From positions 1-64,000 of the forward strand of contig CAWECB010000003.1 in NCBI GenBank assembly GCA_963807465.1: a stretch of DNA of 64,000 nt, given 5' to 3'. The notes beneath the pieces are model-generated. The model had not been told where the DNA came from, made no database searches, and worked only from the letters and a program-made list of their open reading frames with translations. Source of the stretch: CAWECB01 sp963807465 (GTDB lineage: Bacteria > Patescibacteriota > Minisyncoccia > Minisyncoccales > Minisyncoccaceae). Below are positions 8,287 through 18,181 of this stretch, piece after piece. The translations under genes and the position numbers were made by a program. The stretch's first letter is position 1; each line of letters opens with the position of its first letter.

Positions 8287-10829
8287 TTTTTCAAAGTTTT
8301 TCTCAGATATTTTCCTGTCCAGGTATCCATCCTCGAAACTTCTTCTGGGGTTCCCGAAGCTATAACCTTTCCGCCCTTGTCTCCACCTTCGGGACCGAGA
8401 TCAATTACCCAGTCGGCGCACTTGATGAAATCGAGATTGTGCTCAATAACCATGACTGTATTGCCTTGGGAAACCAATTTCTGAAGCAAAACTATCAATT
8501 TCTTGATATCGTCATAGTGCAATCCGGTAGTCGGCTCATCCAACAGATATAAGGTTTTGGTGGTTCCCCTTTTTGAGAGTTCTCTGCTCAGTTTTATCCT
8601 TTGCGACTCTCCACCAGACAGGGTCGTCGCTGGCTGGCCCAAAGTGAGATATCCCAATCCGACCTCATTTAGAATTTTTATCTTGTCATAAATGGCCGGA
8701 ATGTCTTTGAAAAATTCCACGGCTTCTTCTATCGTCATATTCAAAACTTCGGAAATGTTCTTTTCCTTGTAATGGATTGATAATGTTTCCTTGTTGAACC
8801 TCTGGCCCTTGCAAACATCGCAGACCACTTCCACATTGGGCAAAAAGTGCATCTCTATTTCCAGACTTCCTTTTCCTTCGCAATTCTCGCATCTGCCTCC
8901 CGGCCTGTTGAAGCTGAATCTTCCCACCTTATATCCCCTCATTCTCGCTTCCGGAGTCATGGCGAACAGATTTCTTATCTCATCAAATACCTTAGTGTAT
9001 GTAGCCGGATTGGAGCGCGAAGAGCGGCCGATCAACGACTGATCGATCCTGATTACTTTGTCTATGTATTCCAAATTCTTAATTTCCTTTACTTTGATGT
9101 CCCTCTTGAAGCGGTTCAGCTTCCCTGTAACGTATTTGTAAATGATATTATTCATCAGGGTCGATTTTCCCGAACCGGAAACTCCGGTCAGGCAGATAAG
9201 CCTACTTAAGGGAATATCCACGTCGATATTTTTCAGGTTGTTCTCTGCCGCTCCCCTCACTTTCAGACTTAAAGTGATATCCGTAACTTTTCTTACACTG
9301 GCCGGCCTTTCTATCTTCTCTTCTCCCCTCAGATACTTTCCGGTTAAAGACTTTAAAGGATTTCCTATCTGCTTACAGCTTGAGCTTTCTTTCCCTTTTA
9401 AAAGAAGGTTGTTCAGCGGCCCCGAGAAAATTATCTCTCCTCCGTGCTGCCCGGCCCTAGGTCCGAAATCAACCAGCCAATCGCTGGTCAGGATGGTGTC
9501 CTCGTCGTGCTCGACGACGATTATGGTGTTTCCGACATCGCACAGGTTGCGTAAGGTCTTAACCAGCATCTCATTATCCCTCTGGTGAAGCCCTATCGTC
9601 GGCTCATCCAAGACGTATAGCGCTCCGACCAGCTTAGTCCCCACCTGCGACGCCAGCCTTATCCTCTGCGATTCTCCGCCGGACAAAGTTCCCGACATCC
9701 TATTCAAACTGATGTAATGGAGTCCGACATCCATCATGAACTGCAGACGACTCCTGATCTCATTCAAAATCACTTCCGCGATCTCCTTGTCTTTATGGCT
9801 TATATGCTCTTCCAATTTTACAAAGAAATCCAGAGCCTTTTCAACTGTCATATTGGTCGTTTCCCAGATGTTCTTCTCGTGAACCCTTATATTCAGCGCG
9901 TTCTTGTTCAATCTTTTTCCTTTGCAGACCGGGCAAGGATTGGTGCTGAATACGCTTTCCGTTCCGAGGCCGGTACATTCTGGACAATACCCGTAGGGGC
10001 TGTTAAAGCTGAAAAGTCTCGGCTCTATTTCCGGGAATGAAAATCCGCATTTGGGACACGAATACTGCGTGCTGAATATCTTCTCTTCCGTGTCGGGGAA
10101 GATGACTGTGCACAAGCCGTTCGACATGTCGACAGCTGTTTCAACAGCTTCGTTCAATCTGAATTCGAAATCATCGTTAATTTTACTGAAATATATTTTA
10201 TCTATTACTATTTCGATAGTGTGGATCTTGGCCTTTTCTAAGGGAATCCTTTCTCTAAGACTCTTTATCTTCCCGTCGATCCTCACCTCCGCGAATCCCG
10301 ACTCATAGATATCCTGAAGCATCTGGTAGTATTCCCCTTTCCTTCCGCGGACGACGGGGGAAAGGATTATGAGCTCCCCTTCCTTCTTTTTATCTTTCAA
10401 CAACTCTTCGGTCTTTTTGAATATTTCGTCAGTAGTCATCCTGTCTATCTTAATTCCGCAATCGGGGCAATACGGCTTCCCTATCCTTGCATAAAGAACT
10501 CTTAAGTAGTCATATATCTCTGTTATCGTCGCTACGGTCGAGCGAGGATTGCTGCTGTGTGCCTTCTGGCTGATGGAAATGGCCGGAGACAATCCTTCAA
10601 TCTCATCGACGTCCGGCTTCTGCATCCCGCCCAAGAATTGTCTGGCATAAGAAGAAAGCGATTCGATGTATCTCCTCTGTCCTTCGGCAAAGATCGTATC
10701 GAAAGCCAGGCTCGATTTTCCTGAACCCGACAATCCGGTAAAAACTATCATTTTGTTGCGAGGAATCTCCAATGAAACATTCTTCAGATTGTGCTCCCTC
10801 GCTCCCTTGATTATTATCTTGTCCTGCAT
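8283..10829 (-). CDS. uvrA: Excinuclease ABC subunit A
   Basis: 848 residues: two ABC ATPase modules with Walker A GLSGSGKSS near 32 and GVSGSGKST near 550, signatures LSGGESQRIRLA and LSGGESQRIKLS, and zinc-binding Cys pairs (CPDCG, CPKCG/CPEC/CPVC, CENC/CDVC). UvrA dimers find distorted DNA and load UvrB. It is about 90 residues shorter than E. coli UvrA. The gap falls between PYGYCPECTGLGT and NPCPVCKGKRL, where the usual linker of the second zinc module is nearly absent. The start lies one base after the uvrB stop and the gene overlaps uvrC. Confidence 0.95.
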   Translation of the reverse strand: MQDKIIIKGAREHNLKNVSLEIPRNKMIVFTGLSGSGKSSLAFDTIFAEGQRRYIESLSSYARQFLGGMQKPDVDEIEGLSPAISISQKAHSSNPRSTVATITEIYDYLRVLYARIGKPYCPDCGIKIDRMTTDEIFKKTEELLKDKKKEGELIILSPVVRGRKGEYYQMLQDIYESGFAEVRIDGKIKSLRERIPLEKAKIHTIEIVIDKIYFSKINDDFEFRLNEAVETAVDMSNGLCTVIFPDTEEKIFSTQYSCPKCGFSFPEIEPRLFSFNSPYGYCPECTGLGTESVFSTNPCPVCKGKRLNKNALNIRVHEKNIWETTNMTVEKALDFFVKLEEHISHKDKEIAEVILNEIRSRLQFMMDVGLHYISLNRMSGTLSGGESQRIRLASQVGTKLVGALYVLDEPTIGLHQRDNEMLVKTLRNLCDVGNTIIVVEHDEDTILTSDWLVDFGPRAGQHGGEIIFSGPLNNLLLKGKESSSCKQIGNPLKSLTGKYLRGEEKIERPASVRKVTDITLSLKVRGAAENNLKNIDVDIPLSRLICLTGVSGSGKSTLMNNIIYKYVTGKLNRFKRDIKVKEIKNLEYIDKVIRIDQSLIGRSSRSNPATYTKVFDEIRNLFAMTPEARMRGYKVGRFSFNRPGGRCENCEGKGSLEIEMHFLPNVEVVCDVCKGQRFNKETLSIHYKEKNISEVLNMTIEEAVEFFKDIPAIYDKIKILNEVGLGYLTLGQPATTLSGGESQRIKLSRELSKRGTTKTLYLLDEPTTGLHYDDIKKLIVLLQKLVSQGNTVMVIEHNLDFIKCADWVIDLGPEGGDKGGKVIASGTPEEVSRMDTWTGKYLRKTLKK

Positions 10830-10830
10830 G

Positions 10831-12847
10831 TTATTTCTTTGATCCTTTTTCCAATTGATTTATCTCGTCCCTCAATATTGCAGCCAGCTCGAATTCGAGC
10901 TTGTCAGCCGCCTCTTTCATCTTCTGCTTCTTGTCTTTGATTATCTCCTTGATTGGACGCCCATCTCCCTTCAAATCCATTTCAAGCACCCTTTCTCTTC
11001 TCTTTACGGCCTTAACCTTCTTGGGATCAAGCCCGAACTGTTCAAGGATGTTCTTAATGGTCTTTTCTATCGTTTTCGGAGTGATATTGTTCTCCTTGTT
11101 GTATTCCAATTGTATATTCCTTCTCCTGTCTGTTTCGCTTACCGCTTTTTCTATCGACTTGGTGATATTGTCCGCATACATGATCACCCTCCCATTGACG
11201 TTCCTTGCCGCCCTGCCGATTGTCTGGATAAGACTGACCTCATTTCTCAAGAAACCTTCCTTGTCGGCATCGAGTATAGCCACTAAAGAAACCTCTGGGA
11301 TATCTAGTCCTTCTCTCAAAAGATTGACTCCGACTATCACATCTATCAATCCCTTCCTCAGTTCCGTTATGGTCTCCACCCGCTCCAACGTCTTGATGTC
11401 GCTATGAAGATACTTGACCTTAATTTTCTTCTTTTCCAGATAATCGGTAAGGTCCTCGGCCATCCTTTTGGTAAGAGTAGTGACTAGGGTCCTTTCTTTT
11501 TTTGAAACCTGATCTTCTATCATCAGGATCAAGTCTTCTACTTGCGACAAGCCCTCTCTACCTGTAACGGGACGGATTATGACCTCGGGATCAATAAGCC
11601 CTGTCGGCCTAACTATTTGCTCCACTACTTGCTCACTTTCCCTCAATTCTTCTTCTCCTGGAGTAGCTGAAACATATATTACCTGTTTCGCTTTTTCTTC
11701 AAATTCAGAGTAATTTAGGGGACGATTGTCATAAGCACTCTCCAGTCGAAATCCATAATCGATTAAAGACTTTCTTTCTTGATTTGTCTCCAAAATACAT
11801 TCCTCCTATCTGCGGAATGGTCACATGCGACTCATCTATGACGACCAGAAAATCTTTGCTCGGCCTCCTTAAAATATTCGAGTAGGGTATACGGAGGCTC
11901 GCCTGCGGTTCTTCCGTCAAAATGCCTTGAATAATTTTCGATGCCCTGGCAGTATCCGATGTTCTCGATCATCTCCAAATCGTAATTGACCCTCCTTTTC
12001 AATCTCTCATGCTCGAGCATCTTCCCTTCTTTCTCAAAGAACTTCAGCCTTTCTTCCAATTCTTTCCTGATGCTCTTTAGGGCATCTTTCTTTATGTCCT
12101 CGTTGATGATGTAATGCTTGGCCGGAAAGAAATTGGCTTCTTCGGTTTCGAAAATCACGTTTCTCTTGATCGGATCAACCTTCTCTATCGAATCTATCTT
12201 ATCTGAAATCGAAAACCTGTAGATTGCCCTCTCGTTAATCGGCATCACTTCCAAGACCTGCCCGTGCAGGCGGAAGGTTCCCAGTTCCAAGTCGGCATTA
12301 GTTCTTTCAAATTGCAAGCCTATGAATTTCCTCGCCAATTCCTGCCGATTTATCTTCTGCCCCTTTTTTCAGAATATAAGATTACCTGCTTGTATTCTTC
12401 GGGAGACCCTAGGCCATAGATACAGGAAACAGAGGCCACGATTATGACGTCCCGCCTCGTCAAAAGGGCTTGGGTACAGGCATGCCTCAAACGGTCAATC
12501 TCCTCATTGATTTGCGCCTCCTTTTCGATATACGTATCTGTGTTGACCATATACGTTTCCGGCTGGTAATAGTCGTAATAGCTGACGAAATACTCAACGG
12601 CGTTATCGGGAAAAAATTCCCTGAATTCGTTGCATAATTGCGCAGCCAAGGTTTTATTATGCGAAATCACCAGTGTCGGCTTCTGCACCTTGTCTATTAC
12701 GTTAGCTATGGTAAAAGTCTTCCCCGAACCTGTCACCCCGATAAGCGTCTGCTTATTCATTCCTTTTTCTATTCCTTCTGCCAGTTTATCGATTGCTTGG
12801 GGCTGGTCTCCATTTGGCCTCATGTCTGATTTAAGTCTAAATTCCAT
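10831..12847 (-). pseudogene. uvrB: Excinuclease ABC subunit B, three frameshifts
   Basis: Together the frames give a full-length UvrB: start MEFRLKSDMRPNGDQPQAI, Walker A GVTGSGKTFT, beta-hairpin region (YFVSYYDYYQPETY), the DESHVT helicase motif, and the C-terminal helicase and UVR domains in the uninterrupted 11793-10831 frame. Breaks occur near 12360 (at a run AAAAAAGGGG), near 11880 and near 11800. The homopolymer context of the first favours an indel error. Intact uvrA and uvrC directly downstream argue against loss of the pathway. First gene of the operon. Confidence 0.85.
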
Positions 12848-12900
12848 AAGGAACGTGTATTGTAGCATTTTTATACCTATCAGGCAAGAGTAATGTATCA

Positions 12901-12924
12901 GGAAAAGCCCCCTTTAAGGGGCTT
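12901..12924 (-). terminator. Rho-independent terminator after the rubrerythrin gene
   Basis: Inverted repeat AAGCCCC / GGGGCTT with T-run on the minus strand, 15 bp past the stop at 12939. It separates the rubrerythrin gene from uvrB. Confidence 0.7.
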
Positions 12925-12938
12925 GATTGGTGAGTTAA

Positions 12939-13496
12939 TTACCTTACGATCTTCAATCCCATATAGTAGCCTTGTGGCTTCTCGCAAAGAGGGCATTTCT
13001 CGGGAGCGCTCGTTCCCTTGTGGACATATCCGCAGTTAAGGCACTTCCACTCTATCTCTTTGTCGCATTCGAACAGAGTCCCCCTTTCCAGGCGGTTGGC
13101 CAGAATAATGAACCTCTCCGCGTGCTTACCTTCGACTTCCTTTATCTTCCCGAACAGTCTGGCGATGTCTTCTTCTCCTTCTTCCTTGGCGATTTCCTCG
13201 AAGTTGGGATACATCACCCCGAACTCGTATTCTTCTCCGTCGGCGGCATTCCTCAAATTCTCAAGGGTGTTACCCAAAGGCGGAATGTCGTAATTGTTGT
13301 TCATCTGTATCTTTTCCTTGATTTTTTCTAGTTCTTCCTGCGCATGCGCCTTCTCGTTGTCCGCGGTTTCCTCGAAAACACGGGCTATCCAAACTAAACC
13401 TTCTTTCATGGCAATCTCCGCATAGAAAGTATACTTGTTCCTTGCCATTGATTCACCGGCAATAGCCTTTAATAGATTTTCGAATGTTTTTTTCAT
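12939..13496 (-). CDS. Rubrerythrin
   Basis: 185 residues. The ferritin-like four-helix domain (about 1-140) carries the di-iron ligand motifs (E..AR..Y.F near 15-25; EE.ADNEKAHA near 42-52; EVEGKHAERF near 123-132). A C-terminal rubredoxin-like zinc-ribbon/iron site follows: CLNCGYVHKGTSAPEKCPLC. Rubrerythrins reduce hydrogen peroxide using NAD(P)H-derived electrons and protect anaerobes or microaerophiles. It is divergently transcribed from the CDGSH protein gene, another iron redox protein. Confidence 0.95.
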   Translation of the reverse strand: MKKTFENLLKAIAGESMARNKYTFYAEIAMKEGLVWIARVFEETADNEKAHAQEELEKIKEKIQMNNNYDIPPLGNTLENLRNAADGEEYEFGVMYPNFEEIAKEEGEEDIARLFGKIKEVEGKHAERFIILANRLERGTLFECDKEIEWKCLNCGYVHKGTSAPEKCPLCEKPQGYYMGLKIVR

Positions 13497-13591
13497 ATAA
13501 ATTTAAATTAGTGTATATCTGGAATTATACCACAATAAATGATTTGTGGAAGGATTGCCATTTATTATCGGGAAGAATATAATAAAAGCAT

Positions 13592-14290
13592 ATGGAAAAC
13601 AACAACCCGAAAATAATCGTCACTAAAAATGGACCCTATCAGGTTTCAGGAAACCTGCCTTTAGATAAACAATACATCATTCCTGACAAAAACGGCAATC
13701 CCGTCGAATGGAAGAAGGGCGAAACATACCCGCAAAAGGGGAATTATTCCCTTTGCCGATGCGGTCATTCAAATAATAAGCCTTACTGTGACGGAACGCA
13801 TGAAAAGATAAAATTTGACGGGACGGAAACCGCAGGCTGGGAAAAATATGCCGACCGGGCGGAAAAGATATCGGGACCCGATCTGGACCTTACGGATGTT
13901 CCCGAGTTATGCGCCTCGGCAAGATTCTGCCACAGGGCGGGAGGAACGTGGAACCTTACAAAGAAATCCGACAATCCCGAAGCGAAAAAAGCCGCAATTG
14001 AAGAAGCCTGCAACTGTCCTTCCGGAAGATTGGTAGCCCGGGATAAAAAGACGGGAAAACCTTTTGAGAAGAATTTTGAACCATCCCTCGGCCTTATCGA
14101 AGATCCCGAGGAAGGGGTGAGCGGCCCTATCTGGGCCAAAGGAGGAATACCAATAGAGTCCGAAAACGGAACTCCTTACGAAACGAGAAGCAGAGCAACT
14201 TTGTGCCGATGCGGAAAGTCCAAGAACAAGCCTTTTTGCGACGGAACTCATATTGAAATCCGGTTCGACGACGGGAAAATAAAGGAATAG
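13592..14290 (+). CDS. CDGSH iron-sulfur domain protein (two CDGSH motifs plus a central Fe-S-like domain)
   Basis: 232 residues. Two CDGSH [2Fe-2S] motifs are present: CRCGHSNNKPYCDGTH (about 51-66) and CRCGKSKNKPFCDGTH (about 208-223). Between them a domain with C.SARFCHRAGG.W and NCPSGRL resembles the divergent monocluster ferredoxin domain often found with CDGSH domains. Members bind 2Fe-2S clusters with three Cys and one His and take part in electron or cluster transfer; the exact partner is unknown. It is the only plus-strand gene between 1 and 21.9 kb apart from the dxs remnant. Confidence 0.9.
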   Translation: MENNNPKIIVTKNGPYQVSGNLPLDKQYIIPDKNGNPVEWKKGETYPQKGNYSLCRCGHSNNKPYCDGTHEKIKFDGTETAGWEKYADRAEKISGPDLDLTDVPELCASARFCHRAGGTWNLTKKSDNPEAKKAAIEEACNCPSGRLVARDKKTGKPFEKNFEPSLGLIEDPEEGVSGPIWAKGGIPIESENGTPYETRSRATLCRCGKSKNKPFCDGTHIEIRFDDGKIKE

Positions 14291-14298
14291 AAAACCGG

Positions 14299-14319
14299 CC
14301 CGAGGCCGGTCTTCATTTG
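14299..14319. terminator. Convergent hairpin terminator
   Basis: ACCGGCC / GGCCGGT with a 3-nt loop between the convergent CDGSH and permease genes. The minus-strand side is followed by TTTTC, so it fits the minus-strand ABC operon best. Confidence 0.5.
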
Positions 14320-14329
14320 GAATCGTTTA

Positions 14330-15553
14330 TTATTCGTATCTCAGTGCCTCTATAGGATTCAACAGCGACGCTCTTTTGGCCGGATAGTATCCGAAAGCGA
14401 CTCCTATGCCTGCCGAAACAAAGAACGCCAAAAACACCGAAGGAACAGTCACAATCGTGGTTGTTCCTCCAAATTTGCTGACCAAAAATGACGCAACAAG
14501 TCCCAGCAGTATGCCGACAATCCCTCCGATAAAAGTTAATGCCATTGATTCCAAGAGGAATTGGTTGCTGATGTCTACATTTCTCGCTCCGAGCGATTTC
14601 CTTAATCCTATCTCTCTCGTCCTTTCAGTAACCGTCGTAAGCATCATGTTCATAATGCCTATGCCTCCAACGAGCAACGATATCCCTGCGATGGCTCCCA
14701 AAAGCAAAGTCAATGTTCCCGAAACTGATGACACTGTCGACAAGAGATCGGCCTGGTTTAGGACGGTGAAGTCTGCCTGTGTGGGATCCGCTATCTTGTG
14801 CCTCGCCAACAAGAGATTGGTAATATCCTGTTGGGCCTGACTCATGAGCGATGCGGAGGAGACCTCGACATTTATCGAGCTTACCGAAGCATTGCCGGTG
14901 AAATAATGCTCGGCTACGGAAATGGGTACGTATATCGCATCGTCGACATTGGTTATGCCCGAGGTTCCTTTGCTTTGGACTACCCCTATAACCGTAAACT
15001 GCTCTCCTCCTATCTTTATATTCTGCCCAGTCGGATCGATGCCCGTTCCAAAAAGATTGTCTCTTGTGGTCGGACCAAGGACTGCGACCTTGGAAACATT
15101 ATCGATCTGTGTCTGGTTTAAGAAATCGCCCTCTTCCATTGTCAGGTCCTTTACGGCCTGATATGTCGTGTCTATCCCGTAAATACTAGTATTGGTATTG
15201 TTCGTCTTGTATAAAACCTGCTTCCTAGAAGATATAACTGGCGCAACTGTTTTTAAGTTACTTACTTCCGACTTTATCGCATCAACGTCTGCCGCGGTTA
15301 AAGTCGAAGCCGTGCCAGCACTCTCCCTCACTAATGATCCGTAAGTTCTCTGCGCTCCGGGCGTAACAACCAACAAATTCGACCCGAGGGACTGGATACT
15401 GCTTTCGATTGACTTGGTCGTACCTTGCCCTATGGAAACCATTGTGATTACCGATGCGATTCCGATAACTATGCCAAGGATGGTCAAAGCCGATCTTGTT
15501 CTGTTTGAGGAAAGAGAAATGTATGTTTCTTCTAATAAATCGGCGAATACCAT
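14330..15553 (-). CDS. MacB/FtsX-family ABC permease
   Basis: 407 residues, intact. An N-terminal helix (RTRSALTILGIVIGIASVIT) is followed by the MacB periplasmic core domain (about 45-270) and three C-terminal helices beginning GGIGIMNMMLTTVTERTREIGLRKSLGAR and ending PIEALRYE. It pairs with the ATPase ending 2 bp upstream and the adaptor beyond that. Unlike the operon at 2.2-7.0 kb this one has a single permease gene and no frameshift. Substrate unknown. Confidence 0.92.
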   Translation of the reverse strand: MVFADLLEETYISLSSNRTRSALTILGIVIGIASVITMVSIGQGTTKSIESSIQSLGSNLLVVTPGAQRTYGSLVRESAGTASTLTAADVDAIKSEVSNLKTVAPVISSRKQVLYKTNNTNTSIYGIDTTYQAVKDLTMEEGDFLNQTQIDNVSKVAVLGPTTRDNLFGTGIDPTGQNIKIGGEQFTVIGVVQSKGTSGITNVDDAIYVPISVAEHYFTGNASVSSINVEVSSASLMSQAQQDITNLLLARHKIADPTQADFTVLNQADLLSTVSSVSGTLTLLLGAIAGISLLVGGIGIMNMMLTTVTERTREIGLRKSLGARNVDISNQFLLESMALTFIGGIVGILLGLVASFLVSKFGGTTTIVTVPSVFLAFFVSAGIGVAFGYYPAKRASLLNPIEALRYE

Positions 15554-15555
15554 AA

Positions 15556-16263
15556 TTATTTGTTCTTTAGGAATTCCTTATTCGAAGAACTGTCGGAAAT
15601 AATAACTCCATCCCTCAGTTCTATTATGCGGTCGGCGTGCTCTGCTACGTATCTTTCGTGGGTGATTAAGACTATCGTATGACCGCTTTCTTTATTCAAT
15701 TTTTGGAAAGTCGCAAGCACTATGTCCCCCGTCTTGGAATCGAGGTTTCCGGTCGGTTCATCGGCCAATATCAAATCCGGCCCATTGACAAGAGCCCTCG
15801 CTATCGCCACCCTCTGCATCTGGCCACCTGAAAGCTGACTCGACAAATGATGCCATCTGTCCCTGTCTAGCCCCGTGGAAATCAGCGCTTTTTCGGCTAT
15901 CTCGATCCTATCTTCTTTTTTAATGTCGTTATCATAAATCAAAGGAAGCATAACGTTTCGAAGCACGCTAGCCCGCGATAAAAGGTTGAACGACTGGAAG
16001 ACGAAGCCGATCCTCTGCGATCTGGCTTGAGCCAGTTCATCATCGGAGAGGTTGAGCATATCCTTCCCGTTCAAAAAATATTTGCCGGAAGTCGGCCTGT
16101 CGAGAGTTCCCAAAATATGCATCAGTGTCGATTTGCCCGAACCGGAAGGGCCGATTATGGCTACGAATTCCCCTTTCTTGATTTCAAAAGAAACTCCTTT
16201 CAAGACGGTTGTCGGGGTATCTCCCGTCTGATATGTTTTAACTATATTTTCGCATTTGATCAT
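15556..16263 (-). CDS. ABC transporter ATP-binding protein, MacB/LolD type
   Basis: 235 residues with Walker A GPSGSGKST, Q-loop FVFQSFNLL, signature LSGGQMQRVAIARAL, Walker B LILADEPTGNLDS and switch region LITHE. It lies 1 bp after the adaptor gene and 2 bp before the permease gene, so the three form one operon. Clearly paralogous to the protein at 4672-5382. Confidence 0.94.
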   Translation of the reverse strand: MIKCENIVKTYQTGDTPTTVLKGVSFEIKKGEFVAIIGPSGSGKSTLMHILGTLDRPTSGKYFLNGKDMLNLSDDELAQARSQRIGFVFQSFNLLSRASVLRNVMLPLIYDNDIKKEDRIEIAEKALISTGLDRDRWHHLSSQLSGGQMQRVAIARALVNGPDLILADEPTGNLDSKTGDIVLATFQKLNKESGHTIVLITHERYVAEHADRIIELRDGVIISDSSSNKEFLKNK

Positions 16264-16264
16264 A

Positions 16265-18103
16265 TTATTGTCCCCTAACGACTCTTGTCAGACTATTCAC
16301 AGAAGACCCGCCACCGGCTCCACCGCCAGTAAACGATCCGCTACCCCTGGTTGTGCTGTTTGTCGTCGTCGTTACGCTTGTTGTTTTTTTAGCGGCAGTA
16401 GTTATAGTCTGAGTGACAACCTTGTCACCTGCGGACAATCCGTCCGTAATCTCGACGATAACATCGTTCGATATTCCTGTTGTAACTTTCTTTCTTGCAA
16501 CGGTTCCGTTTTGGGCCATTACCTGGACATAGCTTGAACCGCCTTGTGTCTTGACCGCGCTTGAAGGTATCGTCAAAACGCCTGTAGCCGAATCCGTAAT
16601 TACGTTCGCAGTGACACTCATTCCCGGTTTTATTCTGGTATCGTTGGAAATAAAGCTTATCTGCGCATTGTAGTTCACTACGCCCTGGGAAACCGTTCCC
16701 ACCGCATCTATTTCAGCAACCTGTCCGTCAGCCGCCAGGCCGTCGAAAGCATCAAAAGTTATTTGGACCTTCTGTCCGACTTTGACTTTTGATGCATCGA
16801 CTTCATTCAAGGTTATATTTGCTATTTCTTGATTGTTAATTATAGAGCCAAGAGTTGTTCCCGAATTAACATTGTCTCCGTTCGCAACGCTCACGGTCGC
16901 CAAAACCCCGTCAAAGGGAGCCGTAATCGAATAGTGAGCAAGGTTTTCTTTAGCATCGGTCAGAGCGTTAGTCTTCTGCTGAATCGATAATTCCTGCGCC
17001 TGTATGTCTAAGGGATTGGCTCCCGCCTTTATGCTATCTAAAGAAGCCTGCTTCTCGGCAATGGTGCTTTCGGTGGTCAAAAGAGCAGATTTATCGTCGT
17101 CTATTGTCTGCGTAATAGAAAGCAAGTCGCTTAAATGAGTATTCGTTTTCGAGGTATACCCGTTTAGGGCGTTCAAATGCGTATCGGCCGTTAAGGCTGG
17201 CTTCAAATTGTGCTCTGTAAGCTGATCTTCATAAAACTGAATTAAATCGTTGGCACTCTTCACGGCATCGGCCATAGTTTTGGTCGTATTGTAGGTTTCG
17301 GCAACCAACGATTCGATATTGTCATTCGAGGCGTATCTACTTGTTGATTTGTAGTCGGCAAAATTTTGGTTGTAGGCCGTCAGTGCTTCGTTGTATTTGT
17401 CGAAGGCATCCTGCCTATATTGATTAGCCTTGTCGTCATAGGCCTTTGCGGCATCGGCATAGTAGTCGGCATTGGTTTGAGATTGCGAATAGTCGGTTCC
17501 ATAAAGAACATTTTTAAGTCCAGTAATTACGGTCGGCAAATCAAGAAAAGCATTAGCGACAGAAGTGAATCCGTCATCGTAAGCTTTTTGCAAATCGTCC
17601 GCTGTCTGGGTTTTTGTATTCTGCGCTTGAGTCAAAGCGTCTTCAGCCTGCAAAACAGTAAGGTCATCGGCTGGCTCTTTCAGCTTTTCGAGCGACACTT
17701 GGGCGGTCTGCAGGTTCAACTCGGCATCACGAATGCTCTTCAGGGCATCGGCATCGTCTATTGTAAAAATAATATCTCCCTTCTTAACCTGATCTCCAGT
17801 ATGGAATTTGACCGACGTCACGGCTCCGGACACCTGCGAAACCAGACTCAAGTCCCTGGAAGAAGCAACCTGGCCGGTTCCAGAAACGGTAACATTAATG
17901 TCTCCCGTCTTGACAGCCTGAGTCACATAGCGAATCGAGGTCCTTTTACTGGCCAAATAATTCCCGCCGAAAAAAATAATGGCTACGATTCCTGCGATGA
18001 TTAGAACTGATAAAATCTTGTGCTTGAAAGAAAAGTTTTTTAACTTAATTGAAGTATCTTTCAGTCTAATGAGAACATCCTTTATTTTCGGCATATTTAT
18101 CAA
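16265..18103 (-). CDS. MacA/HlyD-like adaptor protein
   Basis: 612 residues. Transmembrane helix at about 28-50, lipoyl-like segments (GTGQVASSRDLSLVSQVSG; FDGVLATVSVANGDNVNSG), a long coiled-coil hairpin (about 125-405) and beta-barrel domains. The C-terminal 50 residues are a low-complexity Thr/Ser/Gly-rich tail not usual in MacA. A second in-frame start lies three codons in (MPKIKDV). First gene of the adaptor-ATPase-permease operon. Confidence 0.88.
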   Translation of the reverse strand: MINMPKIKDVLIRLKDTSIKLKNFSFKHKILSVLIIAGIVAIIFFGGNYLASKRTSIRYVTQAVKTGDINVTVSGTGQVASSRDLSLVSQVSGAVTSVKFHTGDQVKKGDIIFTIDDADALKSIRDAELNLQTAQVSLEKLKEPADDLTVLQAEDALTQAQNTKTQTADDLQKAYDDGFTSVANAFLDLPTVITGLKNVLYGTDYSQSQTNADYYADAAKAYDDKANQYRQDAFDKYNEALTAYNQNFADYKSTSRYASNDNIESLVAETYNTTKTMADAVKSANDLIQFYEDQLTEHNLKPALTADTHLNALNGYTSKTNTHLSDLLSITQTIDDDKSALLTTESTIAEKQASLDSIKAGANPLDIQAQELSIQQKTNALTDAKENLAHYSITAPFDGVLATVSVANGDNVNSGTTLGSIINNQEIANITLNEVDASKVKVGQKVQITFDAFDGLAADGQVAEIDAVGTVSQGVVNYNAQISFISNDTRIKPGMSVTANVITDSATGVLTIPSSAVKTQGGSSYVQVMAQNGTVARKKVTTGISNDVIVEITDGLSAGDKVVTQTITTAAKKTTSVTTTTNSTTRGSGSFTGGGAGGGSSVNSLTRVVRGQ

Positions 18104-18154
18104 ATTTTATGTTATACTTATTAATACTTGTGATGATTGTCCTTTATTTCATAA

Positions 18155-18181
18155 CAAAAACCGCTTTTCCGTTAAAAGCGG
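18155..18181 (-). terminator. Rho-independent terminator after the putative anti-sigma gene
   Basis: Perfect 8-bp stem CCGCTTTT / AAAAGCGG followed by TTTTT on the minus strand, immediately after the stop at 18182. Confidence 0.75.
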
